The notes: generated by a model from the sequence alone, not told the origin. DNA of 40,374 nt from SHAN690 sp041391765 (GCA_041391765.1 JAWKNJ010000042.1:1-40374); one strand, 5' to 3'. Positions 26,458-36,059 are shown, counted from the first letter of the stretch. Program-made: numbers and translations.

Positions 26458-27366
26458 GTGAAAAAAGATGATCAAAAAAGTCAATTGCATCCTATGCTAA
26501 AAAAGCAGCTAATGGAAAGTTTTGGCAGCATCAAAGTGATCAATGAGCGCGTGGCGAAGTTCGTTGAACTGGTCAATGAATCATACCTAGAGACCGACAG
26601 AAAGCAAAAAAAGGTGGAGAGCTCAAAAAAGGCCGCCAAAAAGAAACTGAGCACGCTGAAAGATCAGCTTTCCACCAACAGCGAGATCATCGACACCCTG
26701 AACCGCGGCCTGACGCATGAAATCAAAAACCATATTGCAAACTGGAAAGGACTATTGCAATTGATGCAAAAGTTTGAAACGAAGGAAAACCAAGCATCAT
26801 TCGCACCCATTCAAACCATGTTGAATACCACAGCAAACCAAATGTCGAGTGTGTTGGATAGTTTTCTTTACATTACCAACGCTGAAGGTCAAATTGATTC
26901 TGATTATCAATTGATTGTTGCCAACAAATTACAGCTTCAGATCGAATCAGAAGTAAGCCATTTAACAACTTCAACCTCCAAGCGTGTTGCTTACACGTTT
27001 AATACCAAAGGGCTCTACTACTCACCTCATATCCTAAGAATCTGTGTTGTAAACCTTGTGACGACAGCATTGAAATTCAAAGACTCAAGTGGAATGTCCG
27101 TAGTGAGCGTGGACCTCAATTACGATCAAACCGGTGTGCTATTGGATGTATCATTCAACGGATCTAGCAGAGAATTTGATGTGGCTGGTCTTCGGCATAT
27201 TTTTTCTTCAAGATCCAATATGCACTCAAACAAACCTGACTTAGGGCTTCGAGTGGTGAGGAAAATCCTTGAGCGAAACAACGGAGAAGTTGAAATCCGA
27301 ACCGGAGCCATCCAAAAAATTACGATCAACCTATACTTACCTATAAACCAATCCCATGAATTTTAG
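26458..27366 (+). CDS. histidine-kinase-like protein with degenerate ATP-binding domain (possible phosphotransferase)
   Basis: 302 residues, no membrane segment. Residues about 45-80 form a Lys/Glu-rich coiled coil. A dimerisation helix pair with His87 (LTHEIKNHIANW) follows, then a HATPase-like domain (about 160-298). The ATP pocket looks broken: the N-box Asn that binds magnesium is Thr203 (NLVTTALKF), and the G1 DxGxG is replaced by SFNGSS with Phe233 at the Asp position. Only a GLGL-like G2 remnant remains (DLGLRVV). Spo0B and ChpT have this architecture and pass phosphate between receivers without ATP. It starts with GTG 5 bases after the phosphatase gene (ATG 26494 is an alternative) and overlaps the receiver gene by 11 bases, its likely partner. 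Confidence 0.85.
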   Translation: MKKDDQKSQLHPMLKKQLMESFGSIKVINERVAKFVELVNESYLETDRKQKKVESSKKAAKKKLSTLKDQLSTNSEIIDTLNRGLTHEIKNHIANWKGLLQLMQKFETKENQASFAPIQTMLNTTANQMSSVLDSFLYITNAEGQIDSDYQLIVANKLQLQIESEVSHLTTSTSKRVAYTFNTKGLYYSPHILRICVVNLVTTALKFKDSSGMSVVSVDLNYDQTGVLLDVSFNGSSREFDVAGLRHIFSSRSNMHSNKPDLGLRVVRKILERNNGEVEIRTGAIQKITINLYLPINQSHEF

Positions 27367-27757
27367 AAGAATCATCATCATCGATGACGATGATGCCAGC
27401 TTGTTAGTCAACAAGGAATGCGTCAATGAAATGTTTCCTAATACCGAAATCATCGTCTATAAGGACTCCGAAGAATTCCTGAATGACGCGCTAAAATCAG
27501 AGGCTTGGTTCGAAGAACACACGTTAGCGTTGCTGGATATTAATATGCCAGGATATTTTGGATATGAAGTGCTTGAAGAGTTAGAGGAAAACATTGATCA
27601 CATGGAAAATTTTAGTGCTATTATGGTGACTTCATCAACTTTAAAGAGAGATTTGGAGCGATCAACAAGATTTTCTTGTATCATTGGCTACATAGATAAA
27701 CCCCTATCTGTGGAAAAGTTAACCCTATCACTTTACCCCGGAATTGACACCCTATAA
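27356..27757 (+). CDS. single-domain response regulator
   Basis: 133 residues, one receiver domain and no output domain. Acidic pocket Asp10-Asp12 (IIIIDDDDAS), phospho-acceptor Asp61 (LLDINMPG), Thr92/Ser93 (VTSS) and Lys115 (DKP) are all present, so it should be phosphorylatable. CheY-like proteins act by protein-protein contact. The gene overlaps the kinase-like gene before it (11 bases) and the STAS-like gene after it (14 bases), so the three are made together and probably form one relay. Confidence 0.92.
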   Translation: MNFRRIIIIDDDDASLLVNKECVNEMFPNTEIIVYKDSEEFLNDALKSEAWFEEHTLALLDINMPGYFGYEVLEELEENIDHMENFSAIMVTSSTLKRDLERSTRFSCIIGYIDKPLSVEKLTLSLYPGIDTL

Positions 27758-28133
27758 CAACGACAAATTTCGCATAACAAAGGAATCCGAATCACTGGTA
27801 AAGATTGAATTGACACAAGATTTTGTCTTTACTACTGACTTGGCAAAGTCCATTTTTCGCTCGTGTGATGCGCTTTTCGAAGGCAAGTATTTGATATTGT
27901 GGATTATGAACCACAGACTCACGCCCGACACAAAGGTAATGGATGCTTTTGCCCAAAAGTCAAGAGCCAATCGAGTGAGGGCCGAGGCTTTTTGTTTAGG
28001 ATCCCCTACTCTTTATCACTTAGCTAACTTCTACTTGCGCATAAAAAAACCTGCTGTTCCTGCTACCGCCACTGTGAGTGAATCAGAAGCGAGGGAATGG
28101 TTGTCATCCGCGATGGAAAAACTAAACGTCTAG
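27744..28133 (+). CDS. small STAS-like protein (DUF7793-type)
   Basis: 129 residues from a TTG within the end of the receiver gene. Alternating short strands and helices (KIELTQDFVFTTDLAKSIF, LILWIMNHRLTPD, AEAFCLGSPTLYHLANFYLRI, SESEAREWLSS) fit a STAS/SpoIIAA-like fold seen in small proteins annotated DUF7793. The assignment is from pattern memory and moderate. Such proteins are often antagonists or targets in partner-switch pathways, toggled by phosphorylation of Ser/Thr. Here a PP2C phosphatase is encoded three genes upstream. No Ser in the exact SpoIIAA position can be fixed by eye. No terminator is evident before dnaE. Confidence 0.75.
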   Translation: MTPYNNDKFRITKESESLVKIELTQDFVFTTDLAKSIFRSCDALFEGKYLILWIMNHRLTPDTKVMDAFAQKSRANRVRAEAFCLGSPTLYHLANFYLRIKKPAVPATATVSESEAREWLSSAMEKLNV

Positions 28134-28211
28134 AGTTCTACACAAACTATCAACACCGCTTCTCCACCCATGCCGTGTTTCTAACTTTAGGGCTGCGTTT
28201 TTTACCTGCCC

Positions 28212-31200
28212 ATGTACCTGATTTTTGACACCGAAACCACTGGAAAAATTGAAAACTGGAAAGCACCTGTTACTGAGGTAGATTCCTTTCCACGCGTGGT
28301 TCAACTTGCCTGGCAACTGCATGATTACAAAGGCAAGCTGATTGAAGTCAAAAACTACATCATCAAACCGGATGGTTACACCATTCCTTTTAACGCAGAA
28401 AAGATTCACGGTATCAGCACCGAACGTGCTGAAAAAATGGGTATGCCCATTGAATTCGTCATGGACGAGTTCAAAAAAGCACTGGAAGAAACCGACTTTG
28501 CCGTAGGCCACAATGTCGAGTTCGACATGAAGGTGATGGGCGCGGAATATACCCGAGCCAAACGCGATGACGGCCTAATGAAGAAAAAGACGCTCGACAC
28601 CATGTTGTTGAGCACCGACTTCTGTCAACTGCCTGGAGGACGCGGCAAAAGCTTCAAGTATCCAACCCTAAGTGAGCTCAACGAAAAGCTCTTTCACCAA
28701 AAGGTTGACAATGCGCACAACGCTTCTGCTGATGTGGAAGCGACTGCCCGCTGTTTTCTAGAATTAGTCCGACTTGGAGTTATTGGAATCAAAGAACTTG
28801 GCTCGAACGAGGAGTACCTCAAGGTTTTCAAGGAAGCCAATCCGAAGCCCTTCGAGCTGATTGGACTCAACATTGAGCCTTACAAGCCTGAAGATCTGGA
28901 TGTCGAAGAATCTCAGGAGGAAGAAACCCAAATCTCCAAATCAGAGCTTAAGGAAAACGCCAAGTTATTGGCGGAATATTCCTTTGTTCATCTCCACAAC
29001 CATACGCAGTTCAGCATCCTGCAAAGTACGTCAGACATCAAGTCTATTGTGCGTTACGCTGCCTCTTTGGAAATGCCAGCCATTAGCATTACAGATTTCG
29101 GAAACATGATGGGCGTGTTCCAATTCGTTAAGGAATGTGAGATGGCCGGAATTAAGGCCATAGTAGGGTGCGAACTATATGTTGCAAGAAGAATACAAGC
29201 AACTTCAATTCACCAAGGATGCACCTGATCGAAGGTTCAAGCAGGTGCTCATTGCAAAGAATGAGAAGGGATATCACAACCTGGCAAAACTCTGCTCGGT
29301 TGGGTTCATCGAAGGATTTTACGCTGGGCTTCCGCGTGTTGGTAAGGAAGTTATTGAGCAGTTCAAGGATGACCTGATTTGCACTACTGGAGGACTAGAA
29401 GGTGAAATTCCAAACCTGATTCTCAACGTAGGGGAGACACAAGCTGAAGAAGCATTTCAATATTGGCATAAGCTCTTTGGTGATGACTTCTACGTCCAGC
29501 TCATGCGACATGGGTTGGATGAAGAAAATCACGTGAATGACGTCTTACTGCGTTTCTGTGAAAAGTATGATGTGAAATACTTTGCGGCAAACGATGTCTA
29601 CTATCAAAGCAAGGAAGACGCCAATGCGCATGATATCCTCCTTTGCGTAAAGGACGGGGAGCAACAGGAAACACCAATTGGACGTGGTCGAGGATTCCGA
29701 TTTGGAATGCCAAATCAGGAGTTCTATTTTAAGACGGGGGACGAAATGAAGGAGCTGTTCAAGGATTTGCCAGAGGCCATCATGACAGTTTCTGAAATCG
29801 TGGACAAGGTCGAGGAATACAAGCTCGGTCGCGACATCCTCCTTCCCAAGTTTGCCATTCCTGAAGAGTTCGATGGTGAAAACGAATACCTCGCACACCT
29901 CACTTACGAGGGAGCAAAGGAGAAGTACGGAGAGATTACGGATGAGATCAAGGAACGCCTAGACTACGAGCTCAGTGTGATCAAGGACATGGGCTTTCCG
30001 GGCTACTTCCTTATTGTAGCCGACTTCACCACGGAGGCTCGCAAACGGGGCGTTTGGGTTGGTCCAGGACGAGGTTCAGCCGCTGGTTCGGCCGTGGCCT
30101 ACTCCATCGGTATCACTAACATCGACCCTATTCGATATAAACTGCTCTTCGAACGATTCCTGAATCCTGAGCGAGTTACCATGCCCGATATCGATATCGA
30201 CTTTGATGATGAGGGTCGTGACAAGATTATCGACTATGTGGTCAAGAAGTACGGGCAAACACAGGTGGCGCAAATCATCACCTACGGTACTATGGCTGCC
30301 AAGTCTAGTATTCGTGATGTTGCTCGTGTGATGGATCTTCCTCTAAGCGATGCCGACCGCATTGCGAAGCTTGTCCCAGACCTTAAGAAGTTCAAACACA
30401 TCTTCGGGGTTGATGAGGCAGAACTGAAGAAAAACTTCAATGGAGATGACCTGACTAATGTTCAGCAACTTATCGAGATTAGTGGTCGGGAGAATGAGGA
30501 GGGCAAAATTCTGAACCAAGCACGTAAACTAGAGGGTTCGGTTCGAAACACGGGAATTCATGCCTGTGGTGTCATCATCACTCCGGAAGACATTCGTGAG
30601 TTTATTCCTGTTGCCACCGCCAAGGATTCAGACTTACTAGTTACACAGTTTGACAACAGCGTGGTGGAAAGTGCTGGCCTATTGAAGATGGACTTCCTGG
30701 GCCTGAAGACGCTCACCATCATGAAGGATGCGATCAAACTGGTGAAAGAGCGTCACGGTGTGGACATCGACCCTGACGAGATTCCACTGGATGATGAAAC
30801 AACTTTTGAGCTTTACCAAAAGGGTGAAACTAATGGTACGTTCCAGTTCGAATCGGTTGGGATGCAGAAGCACTTGCGAAACCTCAAGCCCACCGACATT
30901 GAGGATTTGATTGCAATGAACGCCCTTTATCGCCCTGGGCCGCTGCAGTTCATTGATACATTCATCAAGCGTAAACAGGGAACTGAGAAGGTTGAGTATC
31001 CACATGAAAAGCTCGAGCCGATCCTGAAGGACACCTATGGCATCATGGTCTATCAGGAGCAGATCATGCAAACCGCTCAGATCTTGGCAGGATACAGTCT
31101 TGGAGCTGCGGACATCCTCCGAAGGGCGATGGGTAAAAAGAAGATGGACGTGATGCAGCAGCAGAAGATCATCTTCCGCGATGGCTGCGAGAAGACGAAC

Positions 31201-32511
31201 GACATTCCTGCAGAAAAGGCGGATGAGATCTTTGACATCATGATGCGATTTGCCGAATACGGTTTCAACCGTTCGCACTCGGCAGCGTACTCGCTCGTTG
31301 CGTTCCAGACAGCATACCTAAAAGCCAACTTCCCTGCTGAGTACATGGCATCGGTGCTTACGCACAACATGAACGACATCAAAAAGGTGACGTTTTTCAT
31401 GGAAGAGTGCAGGCGCATGGGAATGCCAGTTCTTGGCCCTTCAGTGAATGAGAGTGCATACAAGTTCACCGTAAATGCCAAAGGAGAAATACGCTTTGGA
31501 ATGGGCGCCATTAAGGGAGTTGGTGAAGGTGCTGTGGAAGCCATTGTGGCTGAACGATTAAAGAATGGCCCCTACTCTTCGGTCTTTGATTTTGCTTCGC
31601 GACTCGACCTGAGAACCGTCAACAAGAAAAACTTTGAAGGACTTGCCGTGGCGGGTGCCTTCGACTCCTTTGAGGGGGTTCACCGAGCACAATACTTCGC
31701 TGAAGATGACAAGGGTCAAAGCTTGATTGAGCGGGCTATCCGATATGGAAACGCATTGCAAGAGGCAGCCAATTCCGCACAGGCATCACTTTTTGGTGAA
31801 AGCTCCGAAGCGGAAATTCCAGAACCACCAATTTTACCTGCACCTGAATGGAGAACGTTGGATCAACTCAACCGCGAAAAAGAAGTGGTGGGTGTTTATA
31901 TCAGTGGTCACCCTTTAGACGATTTCAGATTTGAGATCGAACAGTTTACCAACGCTTCCGTTGTCGATTTGGAAAACATGGAGGAAGTGCTCAAAAGGCG
32001 AGAAACCAAGGTAGCCGGAATTATCACTGCTGCTTCTCATTTGACCACCAAGACGGGTTCTCCATTTGGGAAATTTACGCTGGAAGACTACAATGGCGCT
32101 TTTGAATTTGCCTTGTTTCGCGATGACTACCTAAAACTCAAGAATTACCTCAACGAATACTGGTTCGTTTTGGTGACCGTCAAGGTTGATTCATACTACA
32201 GCAAAAGAGACGAGAAGGAAGTCTATCGCCTCAGCGTTGCTAAAATGGAGCTCTTGAGTGAGCTACGCGAAAAGATGGTGAAGAAGTTGGCGTTAGACAT
32301 TCCACTTTCGAAGTTGAATGATCAACTTATAGACAGCATTCAAAAGCTCTGCAAAGGCAACAAAGGAAATGTCCCGGTTCAGGTGAATGTATTCGAAAAT
32401 GGAACGCGTGTAGAATTACCATCGCGCAGCATAAAAGTCAACTTGTCACGCGAGCTGACCGAGGAGCTGGTCAAACTGGACGACATCAGCTGGAACGTAG
32501 AGAAAGCATGA
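28212..32511 (+). CDS. dnaE: DNA polymerase III alpha subunit with fused 3'-5' exonuclease, interrupted by a frameshift
   Basis: One gene of about 1,433 codons read in two frames: 28212-29228 and 29179-32511. The N-terminal 190 residues are an epsilon-type exonuclease (FDTETTGK, VGHNVEFD, HNASADVEAT). The PHP domain starts with FVHLHNHTQFS. The frame breaks in its middle near AAGAAGAA (29186-29193); removing one base gives the continuous YVARRYKQLQFTKD. The second part has the polymerase core with catalytic PDIDIDFDDEGRD, then helix-hairpin-helix and OB-fold regions. The gene is essential as the replicative polymerase, so the shift is probably a sequence error or, less likely, programmed frameshifting. 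No intein motifs occur at the break. Confidence 0.93.
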
Positions 32512-32645
32512 CATGTTGTCAACAATTTTGGATCGGATCGATCCTTGTAAAACCGGTCGCAGTCAGCACTTTTATTGAATTTTGGAAAAACAAACTTGCG
32601 TGAATAAGTGCCTGACTCTAAGAAGTAACAACAATAAAATTCATG

Positions 32646-32653
32646 TAGGTTTG
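32646..32653 (+). promoter_or_regulatory. promoter core of trxA
   Basis: TAGGTTTG matches the TAnnTTTG core exactly, 23 bases before the trxA ATG. No good TTTG is found at -33. The gap between dnaE and trxA (164 bases) also supports an independent promoter. Confidence 0.5.
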
Positions 32654-32675
32654 TCAAATAATTAATTGAAGCGAA

Positions 32676-32993
32676 ATGGCATTAGAATTCACAGACAGCA
32701 ACTTTGATGAACAAGCATTGAAATCCGATAAGCCGGTTATGGTCGATTTTTGGGCCGAGTGGTGTGGTCCTTGCCGCATGGTGGGCCCAATCGTTGAAGA
32801 AGTAGCCAATGAATACGGAGACAAGGCTGTTGTTGGAAAACTTAACGTTGACAACAACCCAAACGTTGCTATGAAGTACGGCATTCGCAGCATTCCAACG
32901 ATCCTGTTCCTAAAGAACGGTGAAGTGGTCGATCGCCAAGTTGGTGCGGTTCCTAAAGCTGCGCTTGTAAAAAAACTGGAGGCTCATTTATAA
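32676..32993 (+). CDS. trxA: thioredoxin
   Basis: 105 residues, the usual size of thioredoxin 1. Active site WCGPC (WAEWCGPCRMVGP), buried Asp in VMVDFWA, and the cis-proline motif in RSIPTILFLKNGE. It is a cytoplasmic disulfide reductase, reduced by thioredoxin reductase (not in this window), and serves peroxiredoxins and ribonucleotide reductase. It has its own promoter core (32646-32653) and a strong terminator right after it. Confidence 0.97.
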   Translation: MALEFTDSNFDEQALKSDKPVMVDFWAEWCGPCRMVGPIVEEVANEYGDKAVVGKLNVDNNPNVAMKYGIRSIPTILFLKNGEVVDRQVGAVPKAALVKKLEAHL

Positions 32994-33019
32994 GTCCCGG
33001 TAGCTTAACTAAACAGTGA

Positions 33020-33057
33020 AAAGCTCCCTTGGGCATCGGCCTGAGGGAGCTTTTTTT
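33020..33057 (+). terminator. rho-independent terminator after trxA
   Basis: AAAGCTCCCT (33020-33029) pairs with AGGGAGCTTT (33044-33053) around a 14-base loop and is followed by T to 33057. Only 7 bases separate it from the ATG of the MFS gene. Confidence 0.9.
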
Positions 33058-33064
33058 ATGACCA

Positions 33065-34285
33065 ATGTTTCAAAAAGCCTTTACATACTACTTTGATTCT
33101 TTTCGCGGGTTTAAGCGCGAGATTTGGGTATTGACCCTTGCCTCTCTGATCAACAGAGCAGGTACGATGGTCATCCCCTTTCTATCGCTGTACTTGACCA
33201 GCGATGTTGGCTTGTCGTTGACTCAAGTTGGGTGGGTAATGACTGCATTTGGAGCAGGCTCGTTCATGGGTTCCTGGTTGGGCGGAAAACTGTCTGACAC
33301 CATTGGTGCATACAGAACGATGGTGAGCAGCCTGATCATTTCGGGGTTCTTGTTCATGGTGTTGCAATATGTCCGATCCTTTGAAGCTTTCTGCGTTGCC
33401 ATCGCCATATTGATGGTCGTGGCCGACACCTTCCGCCCTGCCCTCTTTGTCGCCATCAAGCAGTACAGCAAACCGGAGAACAGAACACGTTCAGTTGGGC
33501 TCATTCGATTAGCCATCAACCTTGGATTTAGCCTTGGGCCAGCTGCCGGTGGATTTGTGATTGCGCATCTTGGCTATGGTAGCCTCTTCTGGATAGACGG
33601 GCTTTCGTGCTTGCTTGCAGGTAGCGTAATTCTTTTGCTGTTTAATCAAAAGAGTTCCACAACAACTGAGCAAACAGAAACGGTTTTGACCGACCCCGAG
33701 CGCTCACCCTATTCGGATCGATTGTATTTGCTCTTTCTAGTTGTCATTGTTTTGTTTGCGACCACCTTTCTGCAATACTTCAGCTCTGTTCCACTTTATT
33801 ATCGTGATGTGCATCACTTGAGTGAGCGCAGCATCGGATTGCTGTTTGCTTTGAACGGATTGTTGGTTTTCTTCTTTGAACTACTCGTGATCAAGCGCTT
33901 AGAACAAGCGAAGTGGAGCGTACTCAAAGTCATTTTCTTGGGTAATCTATTGTTGGCTTCCAGCTTTTTTATGATGAACCTGACTGGCTGGAGCGGGATA
34001 TTGGTCATCGGAATGATCACCATGACCTTCGCTGAAATGATGATTTTTCCATTTGCGAACCGCTTTTGCATGGACCGTGCGGATGGTGGAAAAACAGGTG
34101 CTTACATGGCGGCTTATACTGTGGCCTTTAGCCTAGGACATATTATTGGACACAATGCGGGATTGCAGCTGGTGGGGTCTGCTGGCTTTGAAGTGACTTG
34201 GTATTTGACAACCGCAGTGTCGTTAATTGGGGCTGGGATCATACTTGTGTTGCGAAAGATGAAGGGTCATCAACCAAATTCGTAA
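33065..34285 (+). CDS. major facilitator superfamily transporter
   Basis: 406 residues with about 12 membrane segments. The loop 2-3 signature is GGKLSDTIGAYRTM, and INRAGTMVIPFLSLYLT in the first helix is typical of the drug-efflux-like MFS group. A central loop with many Thr/Glu residues (about 198-216) separates two six-helix halves. It is probably a proton-driven exporter or importer; the substrate cannot be told. The start is placed at ATG 33065 because the amphipathic N-terminus (FQKAFTYYFDSFRGFKREIW) is typical. The trxA terminator lies immediately upstream, so the gene depends on read-through or a promoter inside the hairpin region. 10 bases later the DUF58 gene follows. Confidence 0.9.
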   Translation: MFQKAFTYYFDSFRGFKREIWVLTLASLINRAGTMVIPFLSLYLTSDVGLSLTQVGWVMTAFGAGSFMGSWLGGKLSDTIGAYRTMVSSLIISGFLFMVLQYVRSFEAFCVAIAILMVVADTFRPALFVAIKQYSKPENRTRSVGLIRLAINLGFSLGPAAGGFVIAHLGYGSLFWIDGLSCLLAGSVILLLFNQKSSTTTEQTETVLTDPERSPYSDRLYLLFLVVIVLFATTFLQYFSSVPLYYRDVHHLSERSIGLLFALNGLLVFFFELLVIKRLEQAKWSVLKVIFLGNLLLASSFFMMNLTGWSGILVIGMITMTFAEMMIFPFANRFCMDRADGGKTGAYMAAYTVAFSLGHIIGHNAGLQLVGSAGFEVTWYLTTAVSLIGAGIILVLRKMKGHQPNS

Positions 34286-34295
34286 CATCGCACTC

Positions 34296-35225
34296 ATGCC
34301 CATTGATCATTTTCAGGCACAGCGTTTTGGCCGGTTGGAGTTGCTTGCAAAGCAGGCCGTAGAAGGGTTTATTACCGGTTTACACAAAAGTCCTTACCAT
34401 GGTTTCAGTGTAGAGTTTGCGGAGCATCGGGCTTACAATACAGGGGAAAGTACTCGCCACATTGATTGGAAGCTCTATGGCCGCACCGACAAGATGTTTG
34501 TGAAGCGCTATGAGGAGGAGACCAACTTGCGTTGCAACATCGTGATCGACCGAAGCGGTTCGATGTATTACCCTCAAAATCCTGAAGAGGGACACGTGAA
34601 CAAAATCCAATTCGCCATTCAAAGTGCGGCTTCGCTCATCTACCTCATGCGCTCACAGCGAGATGCCGTTGGATTGACATTATTCGGTGAGGGCATTGAA
34701 TTGAGCACACCTTCCAAGAGTTCATCGGTGCATCACGCCTACTTGTTCAACGAGCTGGAAAAGATTTACGACCTGAACGAAGGTGCCAAGGAGAGCAACA
34801 TTGTAGAATCGTTGCACATCATGGCGGAGAAAACACACAAGCGCTCACTCGTGGTTGTGTTCAGCGATTTCATGGACACCTTTTTTCGCACACAAGAAGA
34901 TCAAAGCAAGTTGTTCGAAGCCTTACAGCACTTGCGTTATAACCGCCACGAAGTGATCCTGTTTCACCTCTTCGATCAACGCACCGAGGTGGAATTGGAA
35001 CTAGAGAACCGCCCTTACACCTTCATCGACTTAGAGACCAACGAGAAAGTCAAGGTCATGCCGCACGATATTCAGCGTCAATACAAGGAGCTGCGCGAAC
35101 AACGCATCAACGATGTGAAGTTGAAGTGCCGCCAATACGGCATTGACTGGAACGCCTGTGATGTAGAAGAAGGTGTGGTGAAAGTGTTGGACCGATTTCT
35201 CGCAAAGCGCAGCAGGCTTGGGTAA
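34296..35225 (+). CDS. DUF58 family protein (MoxR-associated, von Willebrand A-like)
   Basis: 309 residues without membrane segments. The DUF58 block AEHRAYNTGESTRHIDWK is near residue 45, followed by a VWA-like domain with a MIDAS-type DRSGSMYY at about 88 and SDFMDTFF at about 190. DUF58 proteins usually work with MoxR AAA ATPases in protein-complex assembly or stress responses, as in the aerotolerance operons of Bacteroidota; no MoxR gene is present here. It follows the MFS gene by 10 bases, so they are probably co-transcribed. It ends 3 bases before the convergent DUF4919 gene. Confidence 0.92.
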   Translation: MPIDHFQAQRFGRLELLAKQAVEGFITGLHKSPYHGFSVEFAEHRAYNTGESTRHIDWKLYGRTDKMFVKRYEEETNLRCNIVIDRSGSMYYPQNPEEGHVNKIQFAIQSAASLIYLMRSQRDAVGLTLFGEGIELSTPSKSSSVHHAYLFNELEKIYDLNEGAKESNIVESLHIMAEKTHKRSLVVVFSDFMDTFFRTQEDQSKLFEALQHLRYNRHEVILFHLFDQRTEVELELENRPYTFIDLETNEKVKVMPHDIQRQYKELREQRINDVKLKCRQYGIDWNACDVEEGVVKVLDRFLAKRSRLG

Positions 35226-35228
35226 TCC

Positions 35229-35996
35229 CTAATCACCTCGTTGGGTCCTTTTCTTATTGGATCGATCCCTTTTTTTCTTGGACTTACCAGATTCTGAACC
35301 TCCAAACATTGACATCATTCCAATACTGAATGGCTGGTAAATATTAAAGTAAAATACCTTCTCCTCATCCGGATTATCTCTATTCAAGCACGTCATTTGA
35401 TCAAACGGAATACCCTTGTTATGGATAAGGGCCTGTGATGACATTCGATATCCAATCGCATTAAGTATCATGTATTCATCATTCACACTTCTGACAACCA
35501 TCGCATCCTTGTATGAACTACCGTCTCCACTTCGGTATGGGATGGAGAGCAAAGAGTAATACTGATCATAGGCAATCTGCGCATTGACGGAGTCTCCCAT
35601 AGTTGACAAAATCCAACCTAGATTTAGATAATGAACTGTTGTTGATGGACTCTTGCTTATCTGTGACCGACACATTGACAAGGCTTCTTCGTACTTCTTT
35701 TCTTCCATAAATCCTTCAACAACCCTTGAATCCATTCCGTCTGAATAGGGGGAATATCCGGGCATGTAAGCACTTCCATAGTATAAGGCAAACATCTCAT
35801 TGAAACTCAATGTGGTGTCCATAGACGCATACCGCCTGGCAACGCTCAAGTAGGCATTGCTATCGGCTTCGATAGCAGACTTTAATGAATCAAAGGAAAT
35901 TCCATAAGCGGACTGGGACAAGCAAGGACTGGACACTGAAACAAATACCGCAAAAACAAGGGGTTTCAGTTCTGATGAAGCAAGACTTTTAATCAT
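35229..35996 (-). CDS. DUF4919-like secreted protein
   Basis: 255 residues. The hydrophobic N-terminus (about 8-28, LVFAVFVSVSSPCLSQ) is probably a signal peptide. The body fits DUF4919: YYGSAYMPGYSPYSD, KKYEEALSMCRSQISKSP (a TPR-like helix pair), SIPYRSGDGSSYKDAMVV and DEYMILNAIGYRM. The function of this Bacteroidota family is unknown. The last about 30 residues are very basic (KSKKKRDRSNKKRTQRGD) after a Gly/Ser/Met stretch, unusual for a secreted protein; a basic tail could bind nucleic acid or envelope polyanions. Monocistronic. Confidence 0.8.
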   Translation of the reverse strand: MIKSLASSELKPLVFAVFVSVSSPCLSQSAYGISFDSLKSAIEADSNAYLSVARRYASMDTTLSFNEMFALYYGSAYMPGYSPYSDGMDSRVVEGFMEEKKYEEALSMCRSQISKSPSTTVHYLNLGWILSTMGDSVNAQIAYDQYYSLLSIPYRSGDGSSYKDAMVVRSVNDEYMILNAIGYRMSSQALIHNKGIPFDQMTCLNRDNPDEEKVFYFNIYQPFSIGMMSMFGGSESGKSKKKRDRSNKKRTQRGD

Positions 35997-36059
35997 GCGG
36001 ATTGTTTTAGGTGGCTCGTAAAAGCATGCGCTGGTCGCAACCGGACAAGTTAGTCGATT

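Noticed and set aside
29179..29228. Split DnaE of the intein type
   Set aside because: The two frames overlap by 50 bases within one continuous PHP domain, and no intein splice motifs or homing endonuclease are seen; a simple one-base shift explains it.
30679..31278. Long minus-strand frame (199 aa) inside dnaE
   Set aside because: Lies wholly antisense to the conserved polymerase core, has no recognisable motif or promoter, and is typical of a shadow frame.
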